Assembly: GCF_003207825.1 (NCBI RefSeq)
Contig: NZ_NKTY01000008.1
Span: forward strand, 1 to 64,000
Source of the DNA: Komagataeibacter saccharivorans
GTDB taxonomy: Bacteria > Pseudomonadota > Alphaproteobacteria > Acetobacterales > Acetobacteraceae
Reading direction: 5' to 3'
DNA length: 64,000 bases
The notes under the pieces were generated by a model. The model did no database searches and was not told the origin of the DNA. It was given only the letters and a program-made list of their open reading frames with translations. A program made the position numbers and the translations under genes. Of the stretch, positions 25,569 through 34,355 are shown in pieces (positions within the stretch are counted from its first letter, which is position 1; each line of letters begins with the position of its first letter).

Positions 25569-26377
25569 GCCGGTACCACGGCCCCATGGTAGATGGACAG
25601 GATCGCCTGACGGACATCGGGCTGATGCACCGCGTTTACCAGCGTCGCCACCCATGGCGCGTGGGCATCACTTTCATTGACGGCGATGAAATTGACATAC
25701 GGATTGTTATCAAGGGATTCCTCCCCGATCCGCTGCTTTTCAATATCAATCCCCGCCTTGAACGCCCAGTTTGTGTTGACGATGGCCGCATCGAGATCAG
25801 CAAGGGTGCGGCCCACGATCCCGGCATCGAGTTCACGGAAGTTCAGGTCATGCGGGTTTTCCGTCACATCCAGCGCCGTGGGCAGCAGTCCCGCATCGGG
25901 TGACAGGCTGACAAGACCCAGATGCTGCAACAGATGCAGGGCGCGGCCTTCGTTGCTGGGATCGTTGGGCAGGCCGATCACCGCCCCCTTCGGCAGGTCG
26001 GACACGGCATGCCAGCGCGACGAATACAGCCCGATGGGGGAGAAATAGGTATTGCCAGCCGCCACGATCCGGTATCCGCGCGCTTCTATCTGGGCCTGAA
26101 GGAAGGGACCATGCTGGAACGCATTGGCGTCTATATCATGTTCGGACAGGGCTTCGTTGGGCGTGTTGTAGTCGGAAAAGGTCACGATCTCCAGCGTCAG
26201 GCCGTCTTTTGCAGCGTTTGCGGCGACCTTGCGCCAGATGTCCTCATCCTCTCCCGCCATGATCCCTATGCGCAGGCGTCGGGCATCGGCCGCACGGGCC
26301 CGCGGGATGGCACAGGCCAGCGCACCGCCCCCCAGAACATGGAGCAGTGTCCGACGATTCATACTTAACACGCGCAT
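25559..26377 (-). CDS. metQ: NlpA/MetQ-family methionine-binding protein
   Basis: A 272-residue periplasmic binding protein. The N-terminus has a twin-arginine-like NRRTLLHVLGGGALA stretch, then either a lipobox-like ALAC or a signal-peptidase-I site ARA before residue 30. The NlpA fold is shown by RIGIMAGEDEDIWRKVAANA, TFSDYNTPNEALSEHDIDANAFQHGPFL, AVIGLPNDPSNEGRALHLLQ and NPYVNFIAV. In this family the ligand is usually methionine, but close relatives bind other small sulfur compounds. GGAAAG lies 7 bases before the ATG. It follows the alpha/beta hydrolase gene by 86 bases on the same strand, with no riboswitch-like structure that I can see in that gap. Confidence 0.9.
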   Translation of the reverse strand: MRVLSMNRRTLLHVLGGGALACAIPRARAADARRLRIGIMAGEDEDIWRKVAANAAKDGLTLEIVTFSDYNTPNEALSEHDIDANAFQHGPFLQAQIEARGYRIVAAGNTYFSPIGLYSSRWHAVSDLPKGAVIGLPNDPSNEGRALHLLQHLGLVSLSPDAGLLPTALDVTENPHDLNFRELDAGIVGRTLADLDAAIVNTNWAFKAGIDIEKQRIGEESLDNNPYVNFIAVNESDAHAPWVATLVNAVHQPDVRQAILSIYHGAVVPAWS

Positions 26378-26463
26378 CTTCTTCTTTCCGTTGACTGATC
26401 CGTAGGGTGATACCCGAACCGCTCAGGCGGGCAAACCTGTTGCCCGCATGCAGGACCATACCG

Positions 26464-27186
26464 TCATGATGCGCGGTGACCATCCATGGGGGCATGCCCG
26501 GCCGGAATGGCGCGGACCAGATCGGCCAGCCATGCCAGCCCCTGCGGCCAGATACCCAGCGGCGCGTCATTGCCGATATGGCCGCGCTGTCCCGCATCCA
26601 GCAGGGGCACATGCCATTTTGTGGCAAGATACCGCGCCCGCGCGGGTGACAGCCATTCATCATCGCCACTGGCGACGATGCGGGCGGGAAAGGGCAGTGG
26701 CTGTTCCGGCAGGGGCAGGAAGCCCTGCATCCCTTCCACCGCCATCGCGCGGGGGGATTCAATATCGGCAGGGGCAACCAGAAACGCCCCGGCAACATTC
26801 GTGCGCCCGGCCTGCGCCGCCGCCCAGCGGGCCACCAGAATGGAACCAAGGCTATGGGCGATCAGGATCACCGGTCGCGTGCAGGTGGAAAGCGTATGCT
26901 CCAGCCCCCGGAGCCAGCTTTCATAACCGGGATGGTCCCAGTCATCCTGCGCCACGCGCCGCGCGTCCAGCAGGTCCTGCCACCGCGACTGCCAGTGCCG
27001 CGCCGCCGAATTATGCAGCCCCGGCACGATCACCACATCATACGGGGCCAGCAGGGTACGAAGCTGCCCGATCAGCCGCCCCGTGTCGGGACCCTCATGC
27101 GCCACCGCTGTCGCATCCCACCGGGCATCTGACGGTGGCGGATGTGCGATGAAGGGCCCGTCATGACGGAAAGAAGAAAGTTCCAT
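26464..27186 (-). CDS. RBBP9/YdeN-type alpha/beta hydrolase
   Basis: A 240-residue serine hydrolase-like protein. After a variable 50-residue start the fold begins with VVIVPGLHNSAARHWQSRW, the usual RBBP9/YdeN opening. The nucleophile elbow is GHSLGS-like (ILIAHSLGSILVARWAA), Asp is in VASGDDEWLSPARA and the catalytic His is in GQRGHIG near residue 206, so the triad looks complete. It lies 14 bases after the peroxiredoxin-like gene and 86 bases before metQ, all on one strand. The substrate is unknown. A thioester or small ester linked to sulfur metabolism is possible from context only. Confidence 0.85.
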   Translation of the reverse strand: MELSSFRHDGPFIAHPPPSDARWDATAVAHEGPDTGRLIGQLRTLLAPYDVVIVPGLHNSAARHWQSRWQDLLDARRVAQDDWDHPGYESWLRGLEHTLSTCTRPVILIAHSLGSILVARWAAAQAGRTNVAGAFLVAPADIESPRAMAVEGMQGFLPLPEQPLPFPARIVASGDDEWLSPARARYLATKWHVPLLDAGQRGHIGNDAPLGIWPQGLAWLADLVRAIPAGHAPMDGHRAS

Positions 27187-27200
27187 GGCGCGATCCCTGC

Positions 27201-27695
27201 CTAAGCCGCCGCCATGCGGGCGTCATTGCCCATGGCGGACACCTTACCGGTGCGGAATACATCAAGCAGCCCGATGATCTCCCCCAGATCCTGTCCGGTC
27301 GAAGGCGGATAGGAAACGCGGGATCGGACTGTCCTGTCCGGCGCGATGAAGAACACGGCATGTTCTTGCACCGGCGCATCCCATTCGTCGCCGGTGTCGC
27401 CCGCATACAGCGCACGGATGGCCTGCGCTTCATCGGGCAGGCAGACGGTGGCCCCGGTATGGAACTGTCCGGCGGCGATGGAGTGGACATGTTCGGAAAT
27501 GGGCGTGGATGAAAGAAACAGCAGCTTCACTGCCCCGTCAGGCAGACCCGCCAGGGGTGTAACTGTGGGACGGAAATCTTCCGGGTGGGTGACCAGCACG
27601 CCCCACGCAGGGCCAAGCCAGTCATGAAAACCGATGCGACCCGCCGTGGTTGTGGCTTCGAAATCCGGCGCTCTCTGACCTGAAAATAACGGCAT
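27201..27695 (-). CDS. peroxiredoxin-like protein lacking the peroxidatic cysteine
   Basis: 164 residues from the ATG at 27695, which opens as MPLFSGQRAPDFEA in the usual way for the 1-Cys (Prx6) branch. GGGGA lies upstream. An in-frame ATG at 27710 is possible. The active-site segment reads LGPAWGVLVTHPEDFRPTVTP. In true enzymes this is WGILFSHPxDFTPVCTTE, so the Cys position (residue 45) is Val here. The late RSRVSYPPSTGQD segment replaces the conserved YPxxxGRN. The only cysteine is Cys85, in the middle of the protein. The fold is intact, so a non-peroxidase role such as sensing or binding is likely. It probably heads the operon with the hydrolase and metQNI. Confidence 0.8.
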   Translation of the reverse strand: MPLFSGQRAPDFEATTTAGRIGFHDWLGPAWGVLVTHPEDFRPTVTPLAGLPDGAVKLLFLSSTPISEHVHSIAAGQFHTGATVCLPDEAQAIRALYAGDTGDEWDAPVQEHAVFFIAPDRTVRSRVSYPPSTGQDLGEIIGLLDVFRTGKVSAMGNDARMAAA

Positions 27696-27975
27696 TCCCT
27701 TATTCCCCATATGGCTGGCGTCAGCCGGACCGATGGCGGAAGGGACGGCTTCGCGTTCCTTCCGCCTGCCCGATGATAAAACCACACAGAACGTGCGCAG
27801 TCAACAAAAGCACTATTAATAATTGTTGATAAAATGGTATGTTACGTTTTCAATCGTTAATTAGATGACTTTCTACCCCGGACCAGCAGGGGTGGCGCAC
27901 CAACCGTTTGACAGACAGCGCCCGGCAATGGAGTATCCGCGCGGGAATAATGCACAAGGACCATGGTCTGACCTG

Positions 27976-28440
27976 ATGGCGCGCGCGATCCATCCTGTGG
28001 CACGGTCGGCAACGGCACGCTGGCTTGTCATCGCCATCGCGCTGATTGGCCTGATGGGGCAGATGCTGGTCCAGAACCAGGCCCTGCCCGGTGAAGCGCC
28101 ACGTCTTACCATCCAGCGGCTGACCGGTATCGACATTGCGCCCGGCGCACCAGTGGCCGCATGCGACACGACGCGACAGACCATGTCCCACACCATGGCC
28201 CATATGCGCCACGGAGTGCATGATGCGGGCTGCCGCGCAACCCATCATCATCACGACGGCACCTGCCCGCTCTGTCCGCTGCTGCATGTGGCGGCCATTC
28301 TGCAGGCCGTCATCCCGTTCGTGCCAATTGCGTCCATGCGGTGGGTGCAGCCGCTACGGCATTGCGTGCAACCCCGCGCGCCGCCCGGTCGTGCCTGCCG
28401 TATCCTGCCGCCATTGCGCGGCCCGCCCATGCCTGCCTGA
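27976..28440 (+). CDS. DUF2946 family protein, His-rich
   Basis: A small membrane-anchored or exported protein with one hydrophobic segment near the N-terminus (WLVIAIALIGLMGQML), then a stretch rich in His, Cys and Met (HTMAHMRHG, CRATHHHH), then CPLCPLLHVAAI and a Pro-rich tail ending RGPP. This CPxC plus terminal RGPP layout is typical of DUF2946. The His/Met/Cys content suggests metal binding, often copper in this family, but that is inference. The start is uncertain. The ATG at 27976 gives about 154 residues, and the frame is open upstream to 27865. It lies about 200 bases before a TonB receptor on the same strand. Confidence 0.7.
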   Translation: MARAIHPVARSATARWLVIAIALIGLMGQMLVQNQALPGEAPRLTIQRLTGIDIAPGAPVAACDTTRQTMSHTMAHMRHGVHDAGCRATHHHHDGTCPLCPLLHVAAILQAVIPFVPIASMRWVQPLRHCVQPRAPPGRACRILPPLRGPPMPA

Positions 28441-28639
28441 ACCTTCGCGCCGCGCCCGACCGGGGAAACCCCGGCCGGACCGCGTGGCTTGCAGGCCAGC
28501 GGGCATGACCCGGTTCCCTACGGATTTTCACGCAGTCAGATGGTGCATTCGCACCGGTCCGACAGGGTGCGTGTCAAAACCGGCGGAACCGCGCAATCAG
28601 ATCCTGCTGGCTTTTCCCGGTCAGTTCAGGACAGAAATC

Positions 28640-31012
28640 ATGTCAGGTCACACGGCATCCCCGCGTCATACGCGCGGGGCGGGCGGGCGTTCGATAACGC
28701 TGGCCCTTCTGATGCTTTCCCCACACGCCATTGCGGCATACGCTACACCTGTCGCGCCTTCACCCGATCCGCAGCCCGCGATACGGACCGGAGCGGACCA
28801 CCCACAGCACCCTGCCGGAACGCCTGCCGTCATGGCGGGCAAGGCGGAAACCGTCGTAGTCATAGGACACAAAGGCGCGCCGGACATAAGGCGCTTCGCC
28901 CTGCCCCAGACCACGGCAGGCATCGACCGGCAGAAGATCTCGGCCACCATAAACATTGTCGATACCGAGGATGCGCTGCGCTACATGCCCAGCCTGTTCC
29001 TGCGCAAACGCAGCAATGGCGACACGCAGGCCACGCTGGAAACACGCACATGGGGCGTCAATTCCAGCGCCCGCAGTCTGGTCTATGTGGACGATGCGCC
29101 GATTTCAGCGCTGATTTCCAATAACAATACGAACGGCGCACCGCGCTGGGGCATGGTGGCCCCCGAACAGATCGAACGGGTCGATATGCTCTATGGCCCC
29201 TTTGCCGCGCAATATCCGGGCAATTCCATGGGCGGCGTGGTGCTGATCACCACGCGCATGCCGGACCATTTTACCGCGACACTGAAGCAGACCGGCAGCG
29301 TGCAGACCTATGGCGCCTATAAAACCCACGGGAATTACGGTTCATCCAACAGCGCAGTCACTCTGGGTGACAGGCTTGGCCGCCTGTCATGGCTGTTCAG
29401 CGCAAACCGGGAAGAAAGCCTGAGCGAACCGCTATTCTATGTCACCGCGTCCTCCATGCCCACGGGCACGACAGGCGGCATCGCATCGCAAAGCAAGACC
29501 GGCTCGACCGCCGATGTGATGGGCGCAGGCGGCCTGCAACACAGCACGATGGATAACCTGACCCTGCGGCTGAACTATGATTTCACGGACTGGCTGCACC
29601 TGAACTACATGGTGGGGTTATGGAATAACCAGACCCGCGCACGTGCCCAAACCTATCTGACCACGCAGGCCGGCACACCCACATTCGGGGGCGTGTCAGG
29701 TTTCGCCAATGATACCTACACCTATAATGAAGAACACCTTATGAACACGGTCGCGCTGAAAACCAGTACGAAAGGCCATTGGGACGGCGAAGCCATCTTT
29801 ACGGATTACGACTACCTGCAGGACATGCAGCGCAATCCGGCGGGCGTGACGGGCAATACAGGGTTTACGCCCGGTGGCTATATCACGCGCATGGACGGTT
29901 CGGGCTGGACCACGGCGGATATCAAGGGCATCTGGCGGCCAACAGGCGCAGGTGGTGCGCATGAACTCAGCTTTGGCGCGCATCGTGACCAGTACGACCT
30001 GCGAAACCCGACCTACAATACCGATAACTGGCGCTCCTCCCCCGCCACGGGCAATGGTACGCTTTACGCCAGCGGCCGGGGGCGGACGACGACCTATGCG
30101 CTATGGGCGCAGGAAGCATGGAAATTCGCGCCACGGCTGAGCCTGACCATTGGCGGCAGGCTTGAGTTCTGGCGTGCATCCGACGGGTTCAACCTGGCTG
30201 GTAAGGTCGCCACCCGCCAGCCACCGGAACACGCGACCAATTTTTCGCCCAAGGCCACGCTGGCATGGCAGATCAACCGCAGATGGGATGCCAAAATTTC
30301 ATTCGGGGAGGCATGGCGCTACCCCACGGTTGCAGAACTGTACCAGATCGTCGCCACCGGCGGCACCTACGCCGTGCCGAACGCCAATCTAAAGCCCGAG
30401 CAGGTCTTTTCGGGCGAGGTCATGATCGAACGCCACACCCGCAATGGCAGCCTGCGCCTGTCGCTGTTTCAGGAAAACACGCGCAACGCCCTTATTTCGC
30501 AAAGCACCCTGATCAACAGCATCTACACAACCACGGTCCAGAACGTGACCGCCATACGCAACCGCGGCGTGGAATTCGTGGCCGAACGGCATAATGTGCT
30601 GTTTCCGGGGTTTGATCTGTCGAACAGCGTTACCTATGTGGACTCCCGCATCCTGTCCGATCCTGGTTTTGACAGTGCGACCGGCACGGTTGCGACAGGA
30701 AAGCATGTGCCCTACGTGCCGGACTGGCGCGATACGTTTCAGGCCACATGGCATGCGACGCCGCGCCTCGATCTGTCGGCGGCACTGCGCTATCAGGGCA
30801 GGATGTATTCCACGCTGGATAACACCGACCGGGTCGGGCATGTTTTTGGCGCTTTTGACAAATTTCTGGTGGTGGATGTCCATGCCCACTGGCGGGTGCA
30901 TGGTCCGCTTACGCTGGATGCGGGCATAGATAACATCAATAACGCCCGTTATTACGAATATCATCCCTTTCCCATGCGCAGCTATGTGGCCGATCTGAAG
31001 GCCAGTTTCTGA
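28640..31012 (+). CDS. TonB-dependent outer-membrane receptor
   Basis: 790 residues from the ATG at 28640 (AGGACAG upstream), starting with a signal peptide that ends at HAIAA. A plug domain follows (VDTEDALRYMPSLFLRKRS, RSLVYVDDAPI, IERVDMLYGPFAAQYPGNSMGGVVLITTR), then a 22-strand barrel that ends in a terminal Phe (LKASF). The in-frame region before this ATG covers the DUF2946 gene and is not part of it. A TonB box is not obvious. The pairing with a His-rich DUF2946 protein suggests a metal or metal-chelate ligand. The exact ligand cannot be told. Confidence 0.9.
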   Translation: MSGHTASPRHTRGAGGRSITLALLMLSPHAIAAYATPVAPSPDPQPAIRTGADHPQHPAGTPAVMAGKAETVVVIGHKGAPDIRRFALPQTTAGIDRQKISATINIVDTEDALRYMPSLFLRKRSNGDTQATLETRTWGVNSSARSLVYVDDAPISALISNNNTNGAPRWGMVAPEQIERVDMLYGPFAAQYPGNSMGGVVLITTRMPDHFTATLKQTGSVQTYGAYKTHGNYGSSNSAVTLGDRLGRLSWLFSANREESLSEPLFYVTASSMPTGTTGGIASQSKTGSTADVMGAGGLQHSTMDNLTLRLNYDFTDWLHLNYMVGLWNNQTRARAQTYLTTQAGTPTFGGVSGFANDTYTYNEEHLMNTVALKTSTKGHWDGEAIFTDYDYLQDMQRNPAGVTGNTGFTPGGYITRMDGSGWTTADIKGIWRPTGAGGAHELSFGAHRDQYDLRNPTYNTDNWRSSPATGNGTLYASGRGRTTTYALWAQEAWKFAPRLSLTIGGRLEFWRASDGFNLAGKVATRQPPEHATNFSPKATLAWQINRRWDAKISFGEAWRYPTVAELYQIVATGGTYAVPNANLKPEQVFSGEVMIERHTRNGSLRLSLFQENTRNALISQSTLINSIYTTTVQNVTAIRNRGVEFVAERHNVLFPGFDLSNSVTYVDSRILSDPGFDSATGTVATGKHVPYVPDWRDTFQATWHATPRLDLSAALRYQGRMYSTLDNTDRVGHVFGAFDKFLVVDVHAHWRVHGPLTLDAGIDNINNARYYEYHPFPMRSYVADLKASF

Positions 31013-31044
31013 ACCGGAAAAGCCAGCATTATATCGGGCGGGGC

Positions 31045-31063
31045 ACGGGGCGATCCGCCCCGT
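31045..31063 (+). terminator. hairpin after the TonB receptor gene
   Basis: A perfect 8-bp stem (ACGGGGCG with CGCCCCGT) with a 3-base loop lies 33 bases after the stop. The T-run is poor, so termination is probable but not certain. Confidence 0.5.
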
Positions 31064-31280
31064 TATTCAGGTGGTTACGCCAGGCGCGGGGTCAGGACAG
31101 GCGACGCGCCCCCTTCCGTCCACTGATAGGGCGGGTGACATAAAACTTTAACATTTTTCCGCTATGCCAGACCCCACGATACTACATAGTATGCGCAGTA
31201 ACTTTTACCTATCCACCTGAATTACATGACGCACGCATGTTTTATGGAATAATAATACCCCGCAAGGCCAAAGGTGATAT

Positions 31281-33197
31281 TTGAAATCCTTCAGTATTAA
31301 ATTTTCCATAGGTCTTGTGCAGATCTGTGTCGCAGCCGCCTGCATTACAGCGGGTATCTGCTCAATCCGGGGCCTTACCAGCGTCAACAGCCACATAGAC
31401 CAGATCAACCATAAATCACTGGCCAGTATCCGCGCCATTGGCACGATAGGCGAGCAGCTCCGGGCATTCCGTTCCACCGAAAGCGACCAGCTTGCCGCCA
31501 CCAGCCCCGAAGCCGTTGCCGGGCTTGAAGCCATGATCGGGCCGATCGCACAGGGCGAAACGGATGCGATCGAAGCCTATGCGCCGCTGGTCAGCTCCCG
31601 TCAGGAAGAAACGCTTTTCCATAACCTGCGCACACAATGGCAGAATTACCGCGCAAGCCATGCTGAAACCTTCGCACACCCGAACCCGACCACCGACAGC
31701 AGCACTACGGCAACCACCAATGCGCGGCTTCTGGATGAACAGCAGGCCATGTCCGCCACGCTGTCATCCCTGACAACCATCAATACGGTACGTGCCGGGT
31801 CATACGCGCGCGAAGCGGAAAAAACCTACGGCCTTACGCTGCAACGCGTTTACGGGGCATATCTGGTGCTGTTCCTGGTGCTGGCGGCGTCCTTACTGGT
31901 CGTTTATTATAACATCCTGCGCCCGCTGAAGAAAATCAACGCCGCCATCAAGCAGCTTGCGGCGGGTGACACCACGCTTGCCTTCCCCTATGGCAGCAGG
32001 GGAGACGAGATCGGCGATATCTCACGCTCGCTGGAAGTCTTCCGCAGTGCCACGATCCGTGCTGAAACCCTGCAGAAAGAAGCCGAACACCAACGCGAAC
32101 AGGCCGAAGTCAACCGCCGCGCCATTCACGAAAAGGCCGAAGCGGATGCCCGCGCCCGCCTGAAACAGGCGACGGGCGGCATGGCCGATGCGCTCAAACG
32201 CATGGTGGGTGGCGATCTTTCCTTCCAGATCGAAACCCCGTTTTCCCCGGAATTCGAGCCGCTTCGCCGCGATTTCAATGAAGCACTGGCGCAACTGGCC
32301 AATACCTTTTCCGCCATGTCCAGTTCCGTCCACACGGTGGATGACGGCATACAGGAAATGGCGTCAGGGGCCGAACATCTCGCCCGGCGAACGGCGCAGG
32401 AAGCGGCGTCGCTGGAACAGACGGCAGCAGCCGTGGCGGGCATTGCCAAAAGTGTCGCGCAGTCGGCGCAGCGTTCGGACACCGCACGCCAGATCGGTAT
32501 CAAGGCACGCGAAACCGCATCGGATTCCGCACGGATCACCGATGAGACCGCCAGCGCCATGCAGCGTATCGAGGAAGGGTCCGAACGGATCGTCTCCATC
32601 CTGGAAATGATCGACAACATCGCATTCCACACCACCATACTGGCCCTGAACGCCAGTGTAGAGGCCGCACGCGCGGGCGAAGTCGGGCGGGGTTTTGCGG
32701 TGGTGGCAAGTGAAGTCCGCTCCCTTGCCGAAAAAAGCACGGAAGCCGCCCGCGACATCCGCGCGCTGGTCCTCAGCACCGCATCCGACATTCAGGAAGG
32801 TTCCAGCCGCGTCCGCGACAGCAGCGAAGCCCTGCGTGTCATCGTGAAATTCATTGCCGACATGGGCGGGAACCTCGATGCGATCGCCCTTGCATCGCGC
32901 GAGCAGTCCGTAAGTCTGGATGAGATCAATACCGCCATCGCATCGCTGGACGGGGCAACGCAGCAGAATGCCGCCGTGGCCGAACAGTTCAGCGCCACAT
33001 CCAGAAGCATCGTGGATGAAAGCCATAAACTGAACGCGCTGGTCGGGCAGTTCGTGCTGCCTGATCCCGACCGGTCGGAGCCCGATGACATGCTGATGGC
33101 GCATGCCATGGAAGATGAAACGCCCGCTGCACAATGGATGGCGGATCTGAAGGCCGGCGCATGGTCATCGCGTGCGGGGAGTGAGCAACGGTTCTGA
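31281..33197 (+). CDS. methyl-accepting chemotaxis protein
   Basis: A 638-residue transmembrane chemoreceptor starting at a TTG with AAGGTG upstream. TM1 lies at about residues 7-28. A periplasmic four-helix-bundle sensor with many Ala/Thr/Ser residues fills about 29-190, and TM2 (YLVLFLVLAASLLVVYY) is near 190-210. A HAMP domain and a second HAMP-like segment (MADALKRMVGGDLSFQ) come next, then the cytoplasmic signalling hairpin whose tip is ARAGEVGRGFAVVASEVRSLAEKS. This tip matches that of other receptors and contacts CheA/CheW. No che or flagellar gene is in the window, so partners must lie elsewhere. The ligand is unknown. Confidence 0.9.
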   Translation: MKSFSIKFSIGLVQICVAAACITAGICSIRGLTSVNSHIDQINHKSLASIRAIGTIGEQLRAFRSTESDQLAATSPEAVAGLEAMIGPIAQGETDAIEAYAPLVSSRQEETLFHNLRTQWQNYRASHAETFAHPNPTTDSSTTATTNARLLDEQQAMSATLSSLTTINTVRAGSYAREAEKTYGLTLQRVYGAYLVLFLVLAASLLVVYYNILRPLKKINAAIKQLAAGDTTLAFPYGSRGDEIGDISRSLEVFRSATIRAETLQKEAEHQREQAEVNRRAIHEKAEADARARLKQATGGMADALKRMVGGDLSFQIETPFSPEFEPLRRDFNEALAQLANTFSAMSSSVHTVDDGIQEMASGAEHLARRTAQEAASLEQTAAAVAGIAKSVAQSAQRSDTARQIGIKARETASDSARITDETASAMQRIEEGSERIVSILEMIDNIAFHTTILALNASVEAARAGEVGRGFAVVASEVRSLAEKSTEAARDIRALVLSTASDIQEGSSRVRDSSEALRVIVKFIADMGGNLDAIALASREQSVSLDEINTAIASLDGATQQNAAVAEQFSATSRSIVDESHKLNALVGQFVLPDPDRSEPDDMLMAHAMEDETPAAQWMADLKAGAWSSRAGSEQRF

Positions 33198-33366
33198 TGA
33201 CATGGGACATCTTCGCGTTGCAACGGGATTGCCTGAACAGGCAGGGCACGATGGGCGACATAAACGCCGCGCCCCTGTCCCATATCGACCAGCACGCTTC
33301 ATGCCCAACGGGTTCCATCGTCCCGGCCCCTTTATAGCCTGAACAGTAACAAGGATAGGTTGCGCC

Positions 33367-34278
33367 ATGACCGTCAGCCCTGACACCACACGATCAGCAT
33401 GGGAAAGAAACCGCCTGCGGGAGGAGGTTCTTGACGATATTGACGAAGAAATCGAACTGGAACTCGACGATGCGCGTCTGGGTTCGGAAAAGGATTCCGA
33501 TACGCTCGATTTCCGCAAAACCTACTTCCGTGACCTGCTTTCCCTGCAGGGTGAACTGGTCAAGCTGCAGGACTGGATCAAGGATACCGGCCACCGTCTG
33601 GTCGTGATCTGTGAAGGCAGGGACGCGGCGGGCAAGGGCGGTGTCATCAAGCGCATAACCCAGCGCCTGAACCCCCGCATCTGTCGCGTCGCCGCCCTGC
33701 CCGCCCCCAATGACCGGGAACGGACCCAGTGGTATTTCCAGCGTTATGTCAGCCATCTTCCCGCCGCCGGTGAAATCGTGCTTTTCGACCGGAGCTGGTA
33801 TAATCGTGCGGGCGTTGAACGGGTCATGAATTTCTGCACGGATGAGGAATATGAAGAGTTTTTCCGTGCCGTCCCCGAATTTGAACGCATGCTGGTGCGC
33901 AGCGGCATCCAGATCATAAAATACTGGTTCTCCATTTCCGATGATGAACAGGAACTGCGTTTCTGTGCCCGTATGGAAGACCCGCTGAAGCAGTGGAAGC
34001 TCAGCCCCATGGATCTGGAAAGCAGGCGTCGGTGGGAGTCCTATACCCTCGCCAAGGAAATCATGCTGGAACGGTCCAATATCGACGAAGCCCCCTGGTG
34101 GATCGTGCCTGCCGATAACAAGAAGAAAGCCCGCCTCAACTGCATAAGCCACCTTCTGTCTCAGGTTCCCTATCAGGAAATCGAGAAGCCTGAAGTGCGG
34201 TTGCCCGAACGGGTATTCAGCCCGGATTACATCCGCCAGCCGGTGCCGGACAGCATGATCGTTCCCGAAAAATATTGA
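33367..34278 (+). CDS. ppk2: polyphosphate kinase 2
   Basis: A 303-residue single-domain PPK2, which transfers phosphate between polyphosphate and nucleotides. Walker A is GRDAAGKGG at residues 84-92, followed by VIKRITQRLNPR. Walker B FDRSWYNRAGVERVMNFC lies near 140, and a lid region with RFCARMEDPLKQWKLSPMDL follows, all typical. The acidic N-terminus (DDIDEEIELELDD) is variable. Length and motif set suggest class I (ADP to ATP or GDP to GTP) but the class cannot be proved here. It is monocistronic. The PiT phosphate transporter gene lies 2 kb downstream beyond the transferred-looking island. Confidence 0.92.
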   Translation: MTVSPDTTRSAWERNRLREEVLDDIDEEIELELDDARLGSEKDSDTLDFRKTYFRDLLSLQGELVKLQDWIKDTGHRLVVICEGRDAAGKGGVIKRITQRLNPRICRVAALPAPNDRERTQWYFQRYVSHLPAAGEIVLFDRSWYNRAGVERVMNFCTDEEYEEFFRAVPEFERMLVRSGIQIIKYWFSISDDEQELRFCARMEDPLKQWKLSPMDLESRRRWESYTLAKEIMLERSNIDEAPWWIVPADNKKKARLNCISHLLSQVPYQEIEKPEVRLPERVFSPDYIRQPVPDSMIVPEKY

Positions 34279-34308
34279 AATAACGGGCCGATTTCAGAAA
34301 CCATAAGG

Positions 34309-34354
34309 AAGTTTTTGGTGAAGCTTTTTGAAAAAAGGCGACACCAAAGAACTT
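34309..34354. repeat. imperfect palindrome after ppk2
   Basis: A 12-base arm (AAGTTTTTGGTG) is matched by CACCAAAGAACTT with one extra base, around a 21-base AT-rich centre that can itself pair in part (GCTTTTT with AAAAAGGC-like). It starts about 30 bases after the ppk2 stop and could act as its terminator. The transposase fragment stops exactly at its right edge, which suggests that the element was involved in, or marks, the truncation. Confidence 0.5.
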
Positions 34355-34355
34355 T

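Noticed and set aside
26378-26463. Possible SAM or other riboswitch before metQ
   Set aside because: The gap is only 86 bases, and I could not find conserved SAM-riboswitch core sequences or a convincing fold.
28136-28639. In-frame extension of the TonB receptor frame over the DUF2946 gene
   Set aside because: The receptor's signal peptide starts at 28640, and the upstream DNA is used by the DUF2946 gene in another frame.
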